Positions 43,770 to 54,459 of a stretch of DNA of 64,000 nucleotides are shown here, in pieces. The stretch is from Dugong dugon (lineage: Eukaryota; Chordata; Mammalia; Sirenia; Dugongidae). The first letter of the stretch is position 1. The number at the start of each line of letters is the position of its first letter. The stretch lies in assembly GCA_030035585.1 (NCBI GenBank), contig CM057467.1, positions 70,358,941 to 70,422,940 on the forward strand, in the 5' to 3' direction. The notes beneath the pieces were generated by a model, which saw nothing but the letters and a program-made list of their open reading frames with translations, made no database searches and was not told the DNA's origin. Both the position numbers and the translations under genes were made by a program.

Positions 43770-44428
43770 GATATTATCCTATCACTGAGAGTGCTGTACT
43801 TCAGGATAGATCTTGAGAAACGTTCTTTTTGACAATGAACGCAACGCCATTCCTCTTCAGTTTGTCATTCCTGACAGAGTAGACCATATGACTGTCTGAC
43901 TCAAAATGGCCAATACCAGTCCATTTCAGCTCACTAATGCCTAGGATATCGATGTTTATGCGTTTCATTTTTGATGATTTCCAATTTTCCTAGTTTCATA
44001 CTTTGTACATTCCGTGTTCTGATTATTAACGGATGTTTGCAGCTGTTTCTTCTCATTTTGAGTTGTGCCACATCGGCAGATGAAGGTCCTGAAAGCTTAC
44101 TCCATCCACATCATTAAGGTCGACTCCACTTTGAGGAGGCGGCTCTTCCCCTGTTGTCTTTTGAGTGTCTTCTAACCTGGGGGGCTTATCTTCCAACACT
44201 ATATCAGACAATGTTCTACTGCTAGTCATAAGATTTTCACTGGCTAATTCCTTTCAGAAGTAAACTGCCAGGTCCTTTTTCCAATCTGTCCTAGTCTGAA
44301 AGCTCACCTGGAACCTGTCCGCCCTGAGTGACCCTGCTGGTATTTGAATACCGGAGGAATAGCTTCCAGCATCGCAGCAACACGCAAGCCCCCACAGTAT
44401 GACAAACTGACAGACACTTGGTGGGGGG
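43770..44428 (-). mobile_element. RTE 5' end in inverse orientation
   Basis: Reads in reverse as RTE leader plus the first part of the endonuclease: the right end 'acaaactgacagacac' is the RTE 5' terminus seen also at 25.25 kb, and 'ccaattttcctagtttcat' is the complement of the start-region at 41881. It stops abruptly near 43770 without a 3' end. Its sequence overlaps what is present in the sense copy, so it is a duplicate and not a simple inversion. Confidence 0.8.
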
Positions 44429-45600
44429 CTCAATATCATCAGTCAGAACAAGGCCAGGGGCCGACTGCGGAACAGACCATCAATTACTCATATGCAAGTT
44501 CCGGTTGAAGCTGAAGAAAATTAGAACAAGTCCACGAAAGCCAAAGTACGACCTTGAGTGTATCCCACCTGAATTTAGAGACCATCTCAAGAACTGATTT
44601 GACCATTGAATACTAATGACCAAAGACCAGACAAGTGGTGGAATAACATCAATACATGAAGAAAGCAAGAGGTCATTAAAAAGACGGGAAAGAAAGAAAA
44701 AGCCAAAATGGATGTCAGAAGAGACTCTGAAACTTGTTCTTGAACATAGGGTAGCTAAAGCAAATGGAAGAAATTATCACTTAAAAGAGCTGATCAGAAT
44801 ATTTAGAGGGGCAGCTTGAGAAGACAAAGGAAAGTATTATAATGACATATGCAAAGACCTGGAGTTAGAAAACCGAAAGGGAAGAACATACTCGGCATTT
44901 CTCAAGTTGAAAGAACTGAAAACAAATTCAAGCCTCAAGAAGGATTCTACGGGGAAAATATTAAATGACACAGGAAGCATGGAAAGAAGATGGAAGGAAT
45001 ACACAGAGTCACTGTACCAAAAATAACTGATAGGCAGTCAACCATTTCAGGAGGTAGCATATGATGAGGAACCAATGGTACTGAAGGAAGAGGTCCAAGC
45101 TGCACTGAAGGCATCGGCCAAAAACAAGTCTCCAGGAATTGACGGAATACCAATTGAGATGTTTCAACAAATGGACACAGCACTGGAAGTGCTGACTAAT
45201 CTATGCCAAGAAATTTGGAGGATTGCTACCTGGCCAACTGACAGGAAGAGAGATCCATATTTATGCCTACTCCAAAGAAAGGTGATCCAATGGAGTGTGG
45301 AAATTATCAAACAGTATCATTAATATCATGCGCAATTAAAATTTTGCTGAAGAACATTCAAAAGCAGTTGCAGCAGTACATCAACAGGGACCTGCCAGAA
45401 ATTCAAGCCCGATTCAGAAGAGGACATGGAACCAGGGATATCATTGCTGATGCCAGATGGATTCTGGCTGAAAGCAGAGAATACCAGAGAAATATTTTAT
45501 TGGCTATGCAAAGGCATTCGACTATGTGGATCATAACAAATTATGGATAACATTGAGAAGAATGGGAATTCCAGAACACTTAATTGTGCTCATGAGGAAC
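44429..45600 (+). pseudogene. RTE LINE, middle part: reverse transcriptase N-terminal half
   Basis: Continues the RTE after the insert (atatcatcagtcagaacaagg). Key RT words are visible: KNKSPGIDGIP at about 45118-45150, KKGDP..CGNYQTVSLISC at about 45275-45325, and QARFRRGHGTRD. Several frameshifts and stops separate them. The piece ends at a 4-bp GAAC target where an ERV LTR was inserted. Confidence 0.87.
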
Positions 45601-46089
45601 TGCTACCGCAATAACGAGGATTGGAGCCGCCTGCCGCAATAGCCAATTCTGAGACGGGGTGGGGTGAGCAGCAAGAGGTTTATTATATATCGATATATAG
45701 GAGACAGAGGGGAATAGATTCCTTTAAAAAACCCGTCACTCCAACTGGAGATTGGCTGAAGGCTTTTATAGGGACAGGATTATGGGTCTTAGAAGTTTGT
45801 GTTATTTCCCCCTTGAGGTGGTCATGTCTCAGATGAGTTAATCTTTTACTGGTATTCTTGGGGGTTATCCAACGACATCCTGGTTTTCTTGTCACAAGAT
45901 GGGTGCTTTGTTCGGTTTTTCATCCTCAGATCATTATCACTTGTTTTCCACCTTCCAAGGAGAAACGTAGGTTAATCTTAAACCTTTTGTAGACACTGGG
46001 ACCAGAGGGAAAGACAAGATCATGAGACAATGTGGCAGTTAGCAATGAGGAGTAAATAATAGTCAGCTGGGCCTATGCAGCCTCTTCCA
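45601..46089 (-). mobile_element. Solo ERV LTR (class I-like) inside the RTE
   Basis: 489 bp, TG...CA on the + strand, flanked by the exact 4-bp duplication gaac (45597-45600, 46090-46093). On the minus strand it has a promoter-like cctataaaagcc box (about 45761-45772) and an AATAAA signal (45679-45684) about 80 bp further downstream, the expected U3-R order. Removing one GAAC copy makes the RTE continuous. No gag, pol or env is present. The 4-bp duplication favours a gammaretrovirus-like (ERV1) source; the exact family is unknown. Confidence 0.82.
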
Positions 46090-47073
46090 GAACCTGTACA
46101 TAGATCAAGAGGCAGTTGTTCGAACAGAACAAGGGCATACTGCCTGGTTTAAAGTCAGGAAAGGTGCGCATCATGGTTGTATCCTTTCACCATACTTATT
46201 CAATCTGAATGCTGAACAAATAATTCGACTATATGAAGAAGAACGGGGCATCAGGAATGAAGGAAGATTCTTTAACAACCTGTGTTATGCAGATGACACA
46301 ACCTTGCTTGCTGAAAGTGAAGAGGACTTGAAGCACTTACTGATGAGGATCAAAGACCGCAGCCTTCGGTATGGATTACACCTCAACATAAAGAAAAAAA
46401 TCCTCACAACTGAACAAGTAAGCAACATCATGATAAAGGGAGAAAAGGTTGAAGTTGTCAAGGACTTCATTTTACTTGGATCCACAGGAAGCAGCAGTCA
46501 AGAGAGCAAATAAAAAAAAAAAAAATCAAATGTTGCATTGCAGTGGGCAAATCTGCTGTAAAAGACCTCTTTAAAGTGTTAAAAGGCAAAGACGTCACCT
46601 TGAAGACTACGGTGCGCCTGACCCAAGCCATGAAGTTTTCAATTGCCTCATACTTATGGGAAAGCTAGACAATAAATAAGGAACACCAGAGAAGAATCGA
46701 TGTCTTTGAATTATGGTGTTGGCAAAGAGTATTGAACATATCAAGGACCGCCAGAAGAATGAACAAATCTGTCTCGGAAGAAGTATAGCCAAAATGCTCC
46801 TTAGAAGCAAGGATAGCGAGACTTCATCTCACATACTTTGGACATGTAATGAGGAGGGATCAGTCTCTGGAGAAGGACATCATGCTTGGTAAAGTACAGG
46901 GTCAGCAAAAAAGAGGAAGACCCTCTACGAGATGGATTGACACAGTGGTTGCAACAATGGGCTCAAGCATAACAGCGATTGTGAGGATGGCACAGGACTG
47001 GGCAGTCTTTTGTTCTGTTGTACATAGGATCACTGTAAGCTGGAACTGACTCGGTGGCACCTAACAACAACAG
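46090..47073 (+). pseudogene. RTE LINE, 3' part: RT catalytic core and tail
   Basis: Contains the catalytic YADD at 46286-46297 followed by DTTLLAES, preceded by the GHTAWF...GCILSPYLFN region. After an A-run at 46512-46526 it continues through the C-terminal region (cttcatctcacatactttgg) to the end 'tcggtggcacctaacaacaacag'. With the two upstream parts the copy spans about 2.9 kb of an expected roughly 3.2 kb RTE. Frameshifts make it inactive. Confidence 0.9.
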
Positions 47074-47074
47074 C

Positions 47075-47640
47075 GCTTAAATTTTTCTTCCTTTCTTTAA
47101 GGTGTAAATAAAAGTTCTAGAATATTCCTTCTACATGAATGGATTGCCCTCCTCCCACTTTGGCTCGCACATAAAACCAGATTCAATGTCCCCAAATATA
47201 TCACAGGGTTTTGTTGTTTCTTTGTACTTCAATTCTCTTTGCCTGGTATGTCTATCCCCAGTGGACTGGCTCAAGATTCTATCCTTTCTTCAACAGCCAG
47301 CACCAGGCCATCCCCTCCGTAAAGCCTGTTCTGATTCTCTGGGTAGAGCCAGTCATTCAGCTATTCAATAAACATTAACTGAGCACCTACTATATGCCAG
47401 GCACTGATCTAGGGACTGCTGGCCATGTAGCTGTGAACCAAACACGCAAAAATTTCTCCCTCAGGGAGCTTACATTCTGGTGAGGTAGATGTCGATTTTT
47501 TAGGCTCAGTTCTTTTTCCATTTACCTGCAAGGCGGTTAGTTGACCATTTATGTGTTTGTCTCCCCAGGAAAGCATTTACTCCTAAGAGCAGGGACCTCT
47601 GAGCCTGAACTCCAAGCACAAGTCCTGGCCCAGAGTAGGG
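47075..47640. repeat. L2-like sequence and unique DNA
   Basis: 'ctgttctgattctctgggtag', 'attgagcacctactatatgcc'-like wording (taactgagcacctactatatgccaggc split by position) indicates L2-type sequence at 47270-47480. The rest is unassigned. Confidence 0.45.
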
Positions 47641-47649
47641 GCTGGATCG

Positions 47650-47765
47650 ACAATGGTTAAAATTAAAATAAAGAATAATACAGAATAATACAAATGAAAA
47701 ATAAAATAAAGAATGATAATAAAGAATAATGGTTAAAATGACAATAAAGAATAAATAAAAGGGTA
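47650..47765 (+). repeat. A-rich degenerate tandem repeat
   Basis: Irregular repeats of taaagaataat / aataaagaatga units over about 110 bp. It has no coding meaning. Possibly an old expanded poly(A) tail. Confidence 0.6.
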
Positions 47766-48820
47766 ACCCAAGCCATGGCCCTAGCCATGGACGGAGACCT
47801 AACACCAAATTCAAATTTAGTTGAGGTCCTGCCAGTGGTTGATCCAGCTGCAGGATGAGCCTGGTGCTCCAAGAACAGTCTCACAAGCACGCTGTTCCTA
47901 AGGACCTCATTCTAGTCCCTATGAGAAGGAACTGGAGGGCCCCCTGTGGCAGGCAGGAACCACTTCCACCTCCAAGTGTGCCTATATTTAGCCATCTGCT
48001 GTGACCCTGCCGCCCTCTCCTCTCCATGGCCGGAGGGAATTGCCCAAGCAGCCAGGCCCTGCTTTGATGGTCTGTTTTCCCAGGCCCTGCTGCTGCTTCC
48101 CAGACCCTCAGCATCCCTGCAGGAGGTGGGGCTGAGGAGGGCAGACTTCCCAAGCCCAGGCCCCACTCAACTGGCAGGTTCTACATCCCAAAATAGCATC
48201 AGCACTTGGCAAGGAGAGACAGCCACCTGTAGGGACAGTGCTGCCTGGTATGGGGGCAGGGGATGGCCTGGATGGAAACCTCCCAGGTAGCACACTCCTA
48301 TGTTCCCTGGTCCCCTTCCAACCATTATGTCCTGGGCTCCAAATTCTTCCACTGGGCATAAGGCTCCCTGTGAACTACCAAAATAAGGCCTTGAGCCTCA
48401 TCTCTCACTACTCCCCTGACTCCTGCAAACCCAATCTGGACACCAGCCACATTGCTCCACATCATGTCCCAAATGGACATGGTTCTTCCTACCTCTGAAC
48501 TGTGGCTTAACCAAGCCTCCTCTCCATGACCCTACCCTATTGAAATTCAACCAGTCTGTGAGGAGTCAGTTTAAACGCCACCTCAGCCATGAATGCCCTC
48601 CTGATGTCATTGGCTCGGGACAAGTGGCCATGCTTCAGTGCCCTCTATCCCTGGTTGAGGCCCACCCAACCAGTAACTTCTGCTTGGTTCAAAATGCCCC
48701 CAGACTGCTGATTGGAGCATGCAGATTCTAGCCTCAACTTTGTGACTTTGAGGGTGTAGCTGTCTGACTCTGTTTCCCCATCTATGAAATGGAAAAGTTG
48801 TATTTCATGTTCTTTGGTTT
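47766..48820. other. Unassigned sequence
   Basis: No recognised repeat over most of this stretch. Frames up to 114 codons exist on both strands without domains. A MIR-like piece is possible at 48710-48800. Confidence 0.4.
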
Positions 48821-48824
48821 GTGT

Positions 48825-48998
48825 TTGGCTACTAAGTGAAAGGTTGGTTGTTCAAATCCATCCAGAAGTGCTTCAGGAGAAAGGCCTGGCAATCTATTTC
48901 TGAAAGATCACAGCTATTGAAAACACTACGGAGCATAGCTCTACTCTGACACACATGGGGTCACCACGAGTCGAAATTGACTTGATGGCAAGGGATAA
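48825..48998 (+). mobile_element. AfroSINE, old subfamily, head truncated
   Basis: Sense: 'ggttggttgttcaaatccatcc' (B-box region), 'gaaaggcctggcaatctatttctgaaag', 'attgaaaacactacggagc', 'ctctactctgacacacatgggg', 'cgagtcgaaattgacttgatggc'. The first part of the head is missing. Confidence 0.85.
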
Positions 48999-48999
48999 T

Positions 49000-49685
49000 G
49001 GGCCCTTCCAGTTGTCTGAGCCTGAGTTGATTCACCATTTGGGGGACTAAGACCATTTTGGTGGAGGGAACTTGCCCTGACTCTCAGGCTATTGGAGATG
49101 GGGTCCCCTCCTCTTCTCCCCATTCTTCCCCAGAAAGTCAGTCACCCCTAATGCAGGTGTGGGCTCATGAGGGGGTCTCTGGCTGCCACTGGTGGGATGG
49201 GGTGCCTGGTGAGGCTGACTTCCAAACCAATGAGCAACCATCCACAGGAGCAGGCCTCCTTCTCCTACCCATGGAGAAGCCACCATCCATCTGGTTCAGG
49301 TTTCTCTGTTTTGTCTCAGCTGGAGAACTCAGCCCACAAGTCTTGTCAAATGGAATGCAACATCCCAACTGCAGCCTTTCCGTGTTGTTTGCTTCAGCAG
49401 GGCACAGGCCCAGGTTCTGCACAGACCACCGGGATCCCAGCAGGAAATCCCAGCAGAGGTGCTTGGGAACTTGGAGGACTCAGCGATTCTCACTGGGATC
49501 CCATTAAGTCAACAAAGAGCCCAGAGGATGTTCAAGTCTTACCAGGCCAGGGAATCCCCAGTTAATTCTCAGTTCTGCCATCTCTCCTTTCTGTAGCAAG
49601 CTGAGGCAGCTTCCAAGAACTTTCCATTTAAACAGAACTGTTAGAGGCCATTGAACGCAGACCATACATCCCATCAGGGCAAGGA
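49000..49685. other. Unassigned sequence
   Basis: Long overlapping frames on both strands (up to 149 codons at 49058-49507) are not supported by domains or exon signals. No repeat family recognised. Confidence 0.4.
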
Positions 49686-49971
49686 CAGTATTTATTCAAT
49701 AAATGTTCATAGTGTGCCTACTTGTGCCAAGCCCTGTTGTAGGTGCTGGGATACAACAGTGAATGAAACCAATACCGTCCCTGCCCTCCTGGAGCTGACA
49801 TTCTAGCGGCAGGAAGTGGAGAAACAAGCAAATACACAGTAAAACCTGCGAAAGCAGGAACCTGTGTAAGTTGGAAACCTGTCAGAGAAGGAAAACGCAG
49901 ATGTTTTCCACTAAAAGGAGAGTTAGACAAGTGGCAAGACTGCATCCTGTCAAAGGCGGGCAATTTGTCTG

Positions 49972-50120
49972 TTAGCCCTTTGCCATCAGGTTGATCCTGA
50001 CTCATAGCGACCCTATAGGACAGGGTAGAACTGTCCCATAGGGTTTCCAAGGAGCGGCTTGGTGGATTCGAACTGCCGACATTTTGGTTAGCAGCTGAAC
50101 GTTTAACCACTGCACTGGAA
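49972..50120 (-). mobile_element. AfroSINE (short form)
   Basis: Inverted: 'ccctttgccatcaggttgatcc', 'cagggtagaactgtcccatagg', 'tttccaaggagcggcttgg', 'aaccactgcactgg'. The head end is slightly eroded. Confidence 0.9.
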
Positions 50121-50517
50121 ATACAAGGCAGTCGCATTGAGTACTGGCTTTCACAGGCTTCATTATATAATATTCCAGGTGCTGATAAGTGCTATGGAGA
50201 AAAATAAAGTTGGGCAAGGAGACTCCAGGAAACCTGGGAGTAGGGAGCTATTTTAAATAGAGTGGTCTGGAAGTCCTCTCTCTGGAGGTTGTCATTTAAC
50301 TCAAGACCTGCAGGAAGTGAGGGAGCCAGACGGTATCTGGGGGAAGAGTGTTCCAGGCAGAGAAAACAGCCAGTGCAAAGGTCCTGAGGCAGGAGCATTC
50401 CAGGTATGACGCAGAAACAGTGAGAAAGTCTGTGAGGCTGCAGCAGGGAGAGCAAGGGAGAGAGGGTAAGAACTGAGGTCAGAGGGATAACTGGGATTGG
50501 AGGACAGACCATACTGA

Positions 50518-50762
50518 ACAGTGCCTTTCAACTTCTATTGACCACAGCCCACAGCAAGAAATAAATTTCACATTGCAATCCAGTACAAATATACATGCCT
50601 AAAAATAAAACCGAAGTAAACGTTTTGTGAAACATACTTTTACTATATGTGATGCACTTGCATATTTTATTCTATTTCCTTTATAAAAATAATGCTGGTC
50701 ATGACCCTTAAATTGACTTCAAGACCTACTAACACATCAGAACCGAGTGTTAGAGAAACACT
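50518..50762 (-). mobile_element. hAT-type DNA transposon remnant
   Basis: Ends cagtgcctttcaac (left) and gagaaacactg (right) are inverted-repeat-like. The interior 'gcaagaaataaatttcac', 'gtgaaacatacttttac' and 'tgctggtcatgaccc' matches the wording of a common small hAT-Charlie element. It interrupts the L2-like repeat. Confidence 0.55.
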
Positions 50763-51400
50763 GATGTAGGGTCTTACAGACCACTGTAAAGAATGAAGTG
50801 GGAACCATTGGATGAGTTTGAGCAAAGGAGTGACGTGATGTATCTTACTTTTTTGTCCCACTTAAAAAATTAACACAGAATTTACATACAGTGAAATACA
50901 CCCATTTAAGCATACAGTTCTGTGAGTTTTGACAAAGACATACACAGTCATGTAAGCATCACATGTTCCTTTTGAAAGGGGCCGCTCAGGGGGACCAGCT
51001 ACAAGGCTGGTGAGAGATGGTGGTGTCTCAGACAAGGGTGGTGGCTCAGATCGACTTATGGGTCTATTTCTGAAGACTGAGTCCATAGAATTTGCTGACA
51101 TTTTGGATGTAGGGTGTGAGAGACAGAGAGAACTCAAGAATGACTGCAAAGTTCTTGGCCTGAACAATGGGAAGCCGGGGGAGGAGACGTCTGGGGAGAG
51201 AATCACGAGTTCTGATCTGGACAAGTGGGAAGGTCAACAAGCTAACCAGTTGGAGATGGTGAGGAGTTCAGCAAGAGGCTGAGGCTGGAGATTTGAATAT
51301 GGACGTCTTCAATATCCCAGTGGTATTTAAAGCCATGTCCTGCCTGAGATGGCCAAAGGAGTGGGGTAAATGGAAAGATGTGGCCGAGGGCAGAGCCCTG

Positions 51401-51645
51401 GGGGCAGGGCCACATTAAACTTGTGCACAAGAAGGAACTCCCAGCAGGAGAGGCTGCAAAGTTGCCGGTGGGGTGGGTGGAGACCCGGGAGCTGGTGGAC
51501 AAAGTGCCTCCATAGCTCAGAGGGAGAGCCCAGCTCAGGAAGATGAGGGCAGAAAATTGACCACAAGAGCTTGTTAGGACTTTATGCAGGAGACAATGGG
51601 GAGCCATGATAGGCTTCGGAGCAGGGAGTGGCTTGAGCTGTGCTT
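51401..51645. other. Unassigned, possibly L2-like
   Basis: 'gagccatgataggcttcggagc' and 'ggagtggcttgagctg' are again words of the old L2-like family; otherwise nothing seen. Confidence 0.35.
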
Positions 51646-51649
51646 TAAG

Positions 51650-51890
51650 ATTAATCATAATTTTATTATTACTCACCATTGATTGGACCCTCAGTCTAGT
51701 CTGGCCCTGTGCTTGCACTTTACACATATTAGTTCAGGAACCCTCCCACTGATCCTTTGAAGTAGGTGCTAATATTATACCCGATTTACAAGAGAGGACA
51801 CTGAGAGGTTCAGTGACTTGCCCAAGGTCACACATGTAGGAAACAGTGGAGCTGGGACTAGAACCCAGACAGACTGACTCCAGATAAAGA
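51650..51890 (-). repeat. MIR SINE
   Basis: 'tacacatattagttcagg', 'tgctaatattatacccgatttac', 'gacttgcccaaggtcacac' and 'gactagaacccagac' give an inverted MIR. Confidence 0.75.
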
Positions 51891-51899
51891 CGCTGCAAA

Positions 51900-52419
51900 G
51901 GGAGTGTAATTCGCTCTGAGGAGCAGAGCCTAAGAAGATCACTGGATGGGTCTGAGCCTTGACTTCCTGCCTGTAAAGTGAAGGGCAAGATGACCTGATT
52001 CCCAGCAGCCCTTCTCCTTCGACTTTGGCTGCTGCTGCCTTCTGTGTCCTGGGAGCCCGGCAGCACTCTCCCTGTCTCTTGGCCCAGCAGGCAGAGCAGC
52101 CTCAGATGCAGCTTGAGAGGCCCCGAGGTGGGTTTTGTTTCCGAGACCCTGAAGCATCCCCAGGACTGTGGGTCTTTTGCTCTTTGGCTATCTTTGCGCT
52201 CCCCAAGAGCCCCCACCCTTTGGTCCTGAAGTGGTTAGTGTCTTGAGGAATCTGTCCGCATCTGGTCCGCATGTGCTGCCTGTGGGTCTGTCTGGGGCAC
52301 TGGAGGATTCTATTCCAGCCCCGGGTAATTGCTACCAGAGGTGGGCAGGGTGGGTGGGCGGCAGGGACGGGGAGAGGGTGGGGGCACTGCCCAGCACCCC
52401 GGGGGCCTTGGGCGATTGG
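51900..52419. other. Unassigned GC-rich sequence
   Basis: No gene recognised. Not dense enough in CpG to call an island by eye. Confidence 0.4.
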
Positions 52420-52770
52420 AAGAGAGGGAGGGTGAGACAGGGGCAGAAAGAAAATCAGAGAGAGAAGGTGACAGAGACAGAGGGAGATACCAAGACAGAG
52501 CAAGGCAGGGCATGCGTTAGGGCGAGAAGAGGAGAGAAGCCGAAGTAACAGTGGGAGGCCGAGTCAAGAGCAACAACAACAGACAGCAGGACAGAGCGAG
52601 AAAAGCACTGCGTGCTAGGAGCTTGGGGAGAGGGGCAGAGACAGCGGGGAGACGGGAACCCAAGAAGAGACTCAAAGGAAAGAGGGACAGAGGGGGAGAA
52701 AAGGAGAGGAAGAACAGAGAATAGAGGGGAAGGAGTCAAACAGCCCCAAGAGGGAGAAAGAACAAGACTG
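52420..52770 (+). repeat. Purine-rich (GA) low-complexity tract
   Basis: About 350 bp with strong purine bias on the + strand, made of irregular gagagaa / gacagag units (e.g. gagagagaaggtgacagagac). No fixed period. Open frames here are low-complexity artefacts. Confidence 0.75.
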
Positions 52771-53415
52771 AGGTGATGTCAGCACAGTGAGAGCTGGCAA
52801 GACTGGTGGAACCTGAGATGTATCAGGGCGGCAGAGCCCCCGAGCCCAGAGGGCCCCCAGCTGCAGCCAGCAATCCAGGCAGCCACAGGCATATGAGGAG
52901 AAGTCAGCCCAGCTGGGCTGGCCTGGTACGGTCCTCAGCCATCTCTGCACAGAACTCGCCTCTGCCCCGAACACCCTGCTGGAGGACGCTTCCCTCCTGC
53001 CTCCCTGTTGGGCTGAGGGTCCCTAGGGAGCTGCAAAAGGAAGCTTGGAGTCCTGGGTCTCCTCCTCCCCAGGGTTGTCTCCCACGGTTGCCTTCCCTGC
53101 TGGGCGCTGGGAAACCATTTCTCGAAGGATGTTTTGGAAAGTGGGAAGAGCCCTGGACTGGGCGCCTGAGATGAGAGCTTGGGTCCTGACCTTACCTCTG
53201 TTCACCATGCGACCTCATGCACCCTCCCTCCCTTCCCTGTACCTCAGCCTCTTTATCTGTAGAAAGGGCTGGGCTGGGCGATCACCAAGGGCCCATCTAG
53301 CAATAGGCCTTGAGCCAGCGGCAAAACTGGTCTACACAGGCCATGAGCTGCTCATGACAGGCCCTTGGACCACCCACTTACCACCCACCCACTGCACCAC
53401 TCATTCACTCACGCT
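52771..53415. other. Unassigned sequence between purine and pyrimidine tracts
   Basis: A MIR-like sense piece lies at about 53140-53270 (gagccctggactggg, ccctgtacctcagcctctttatctg). No gene supported. Confidence 0.4.
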
Positions 53416-53429
53416 TTCATTGTTCATCC

Positions 53430-53582
53430 ATTCCCTCAGTTTCCCTCTTTTTCCCTTCTTTTTCTTTCTGTCTCATTTTCGCTCATTTTCTATGCCTTCT
53501 TTCCTTCCTTCCTCTCTCTCGTTTCCTCTTTCCCTCCTTCCCTTCCTTTCTCTCTTTCTTATTTCCTCTCTCTCTCCCATTC
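53430..53582 (+). repeat. Pyrimidine-rich (CT) low-complexity tract
   Basis: About 150 bp of C/T with irregular ttcc and tctc units (e.g. ttccttccttcctctctctcg). It lies some 700 bp from the purine tract and is complementary in composition. Confidence 0.75.
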
Positions 53583-54454
53583 ACTGGGTTACTCCTTTGT
53601 GCTAGACCCTGGGCTGGGCACCGCTGCCTCAGGACCTACAGGGTCCCTAGGTCTGGTGGGCTTATTCCAGGACTAGGGCACAAGGCCTGGGACCAGTAGG
53701 GGCAGGTCAGATTCCAGGCCTAAATGGCCCCTGCCCCAGGCCAGCTGGTCCCAACTTGGCCCAACTCCCATGTCTACACAGCCCTGCTCTGGACAGCTCA
53801 GCTCTGGTCACTGACCCTGAGACGCACAGGGCTAGCAATGCCATGATCAAAGGGCTAGTCCTTACATTTCCAATGTCAGAGTTACGGGAGGCCAGAGAGC
53901 CCAGAGAGAGGCAGGGGTTTGCCCAAGGTAACACAGCAAATAATAATCTGACTCATTTCTACTTTGCCTTGGTCTGGCCTTGGGGCCTGGGGTGAGGCCA
54001 GCTCTTCCAGACCTTTGCCAAGCCAGGGAAAGTCTGGTGATGGCCAGTCAGAGTGAAGTCACTGATGGGATCCATGTGTTCAGGACCTGTCCCCCTCACA
54101 GTCCTCCCCACCCAGCCCCAGGAGGCCCTCGGCTGGTAAGAGGGAAGGGTCTGTGGTGTGTCATCCAGGCACTGTGCCCAGAGGTGATGAATGCTGAGGT
54201 TGCAAGAGAGAAAGTGCCCCCTACCCTCTACCCGCTGGCTACCTTACCTCTGCTGACTGCGAAGGGAAGGAGTTGGGGAGGAGCGCTGGAAGGAGCCAGC
54301 CTCAGGCTAGAGCGGTACCAGCTGAATGCATCTGGATGCTCTGTAGGCCAGCTACTTACACTCTGCTCCATGGCCTCAAACAACTCCAGAATGAGCCCAG
54401 ACTCTGGTCCCAAACTGAGCTCTGTCACCAGCGCCCTGACAGCATCTCCACGTA
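53583..54454. other. Unassigned sequence
   Basis: A MIR-like antisense piece at about 53840-53960 ('aaggtaacacagcaaataataatctg'). Otherwise unique. A 193-codon frame (53980-54561) runs into the following LTR and is rejected as a gene. Confidence 0.4.
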
Positions 54455-54459
54455 CCTTC

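Larger units (their letters stand above)
49690..51400 (+). repeat. L2-like ancient repeat, interrupted three times
   Basis: 'tttattcaataaatgttcatag', 'gaccagg'-free body with 'ctggagctgacattctagc', 'gataagtgctatggag', 'tctgggggaagagtgttccagg', 'ggaaccattggatgagtttgagc', 'tggatgtagggtgtgag' and 'gtggtatttaaagcc' follow one continuous order. Interrupted by an AfroSINE (about 49972), a hAT element (about 50518) and an L1 scrap (about 50865-50975). Confidence 0.5.

Noticed and set aside
43770-44428. Simple inversion of the RTE 5' end (twin priming)
   Set aside because: The inverted part overlaps sequence still present in the sense part, so it is a duplicate copy.
46512-46526. A-run as the poly(A) tail end of a separate insertion
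   Set aside because: RTE sequence continues on both sides in the same order, so it is a local expansion.
53045-53605. 186-codon frame with a low-complexity C-terminus
   Set aside because: The C-terminal half is the translation of a CT-rich tract.
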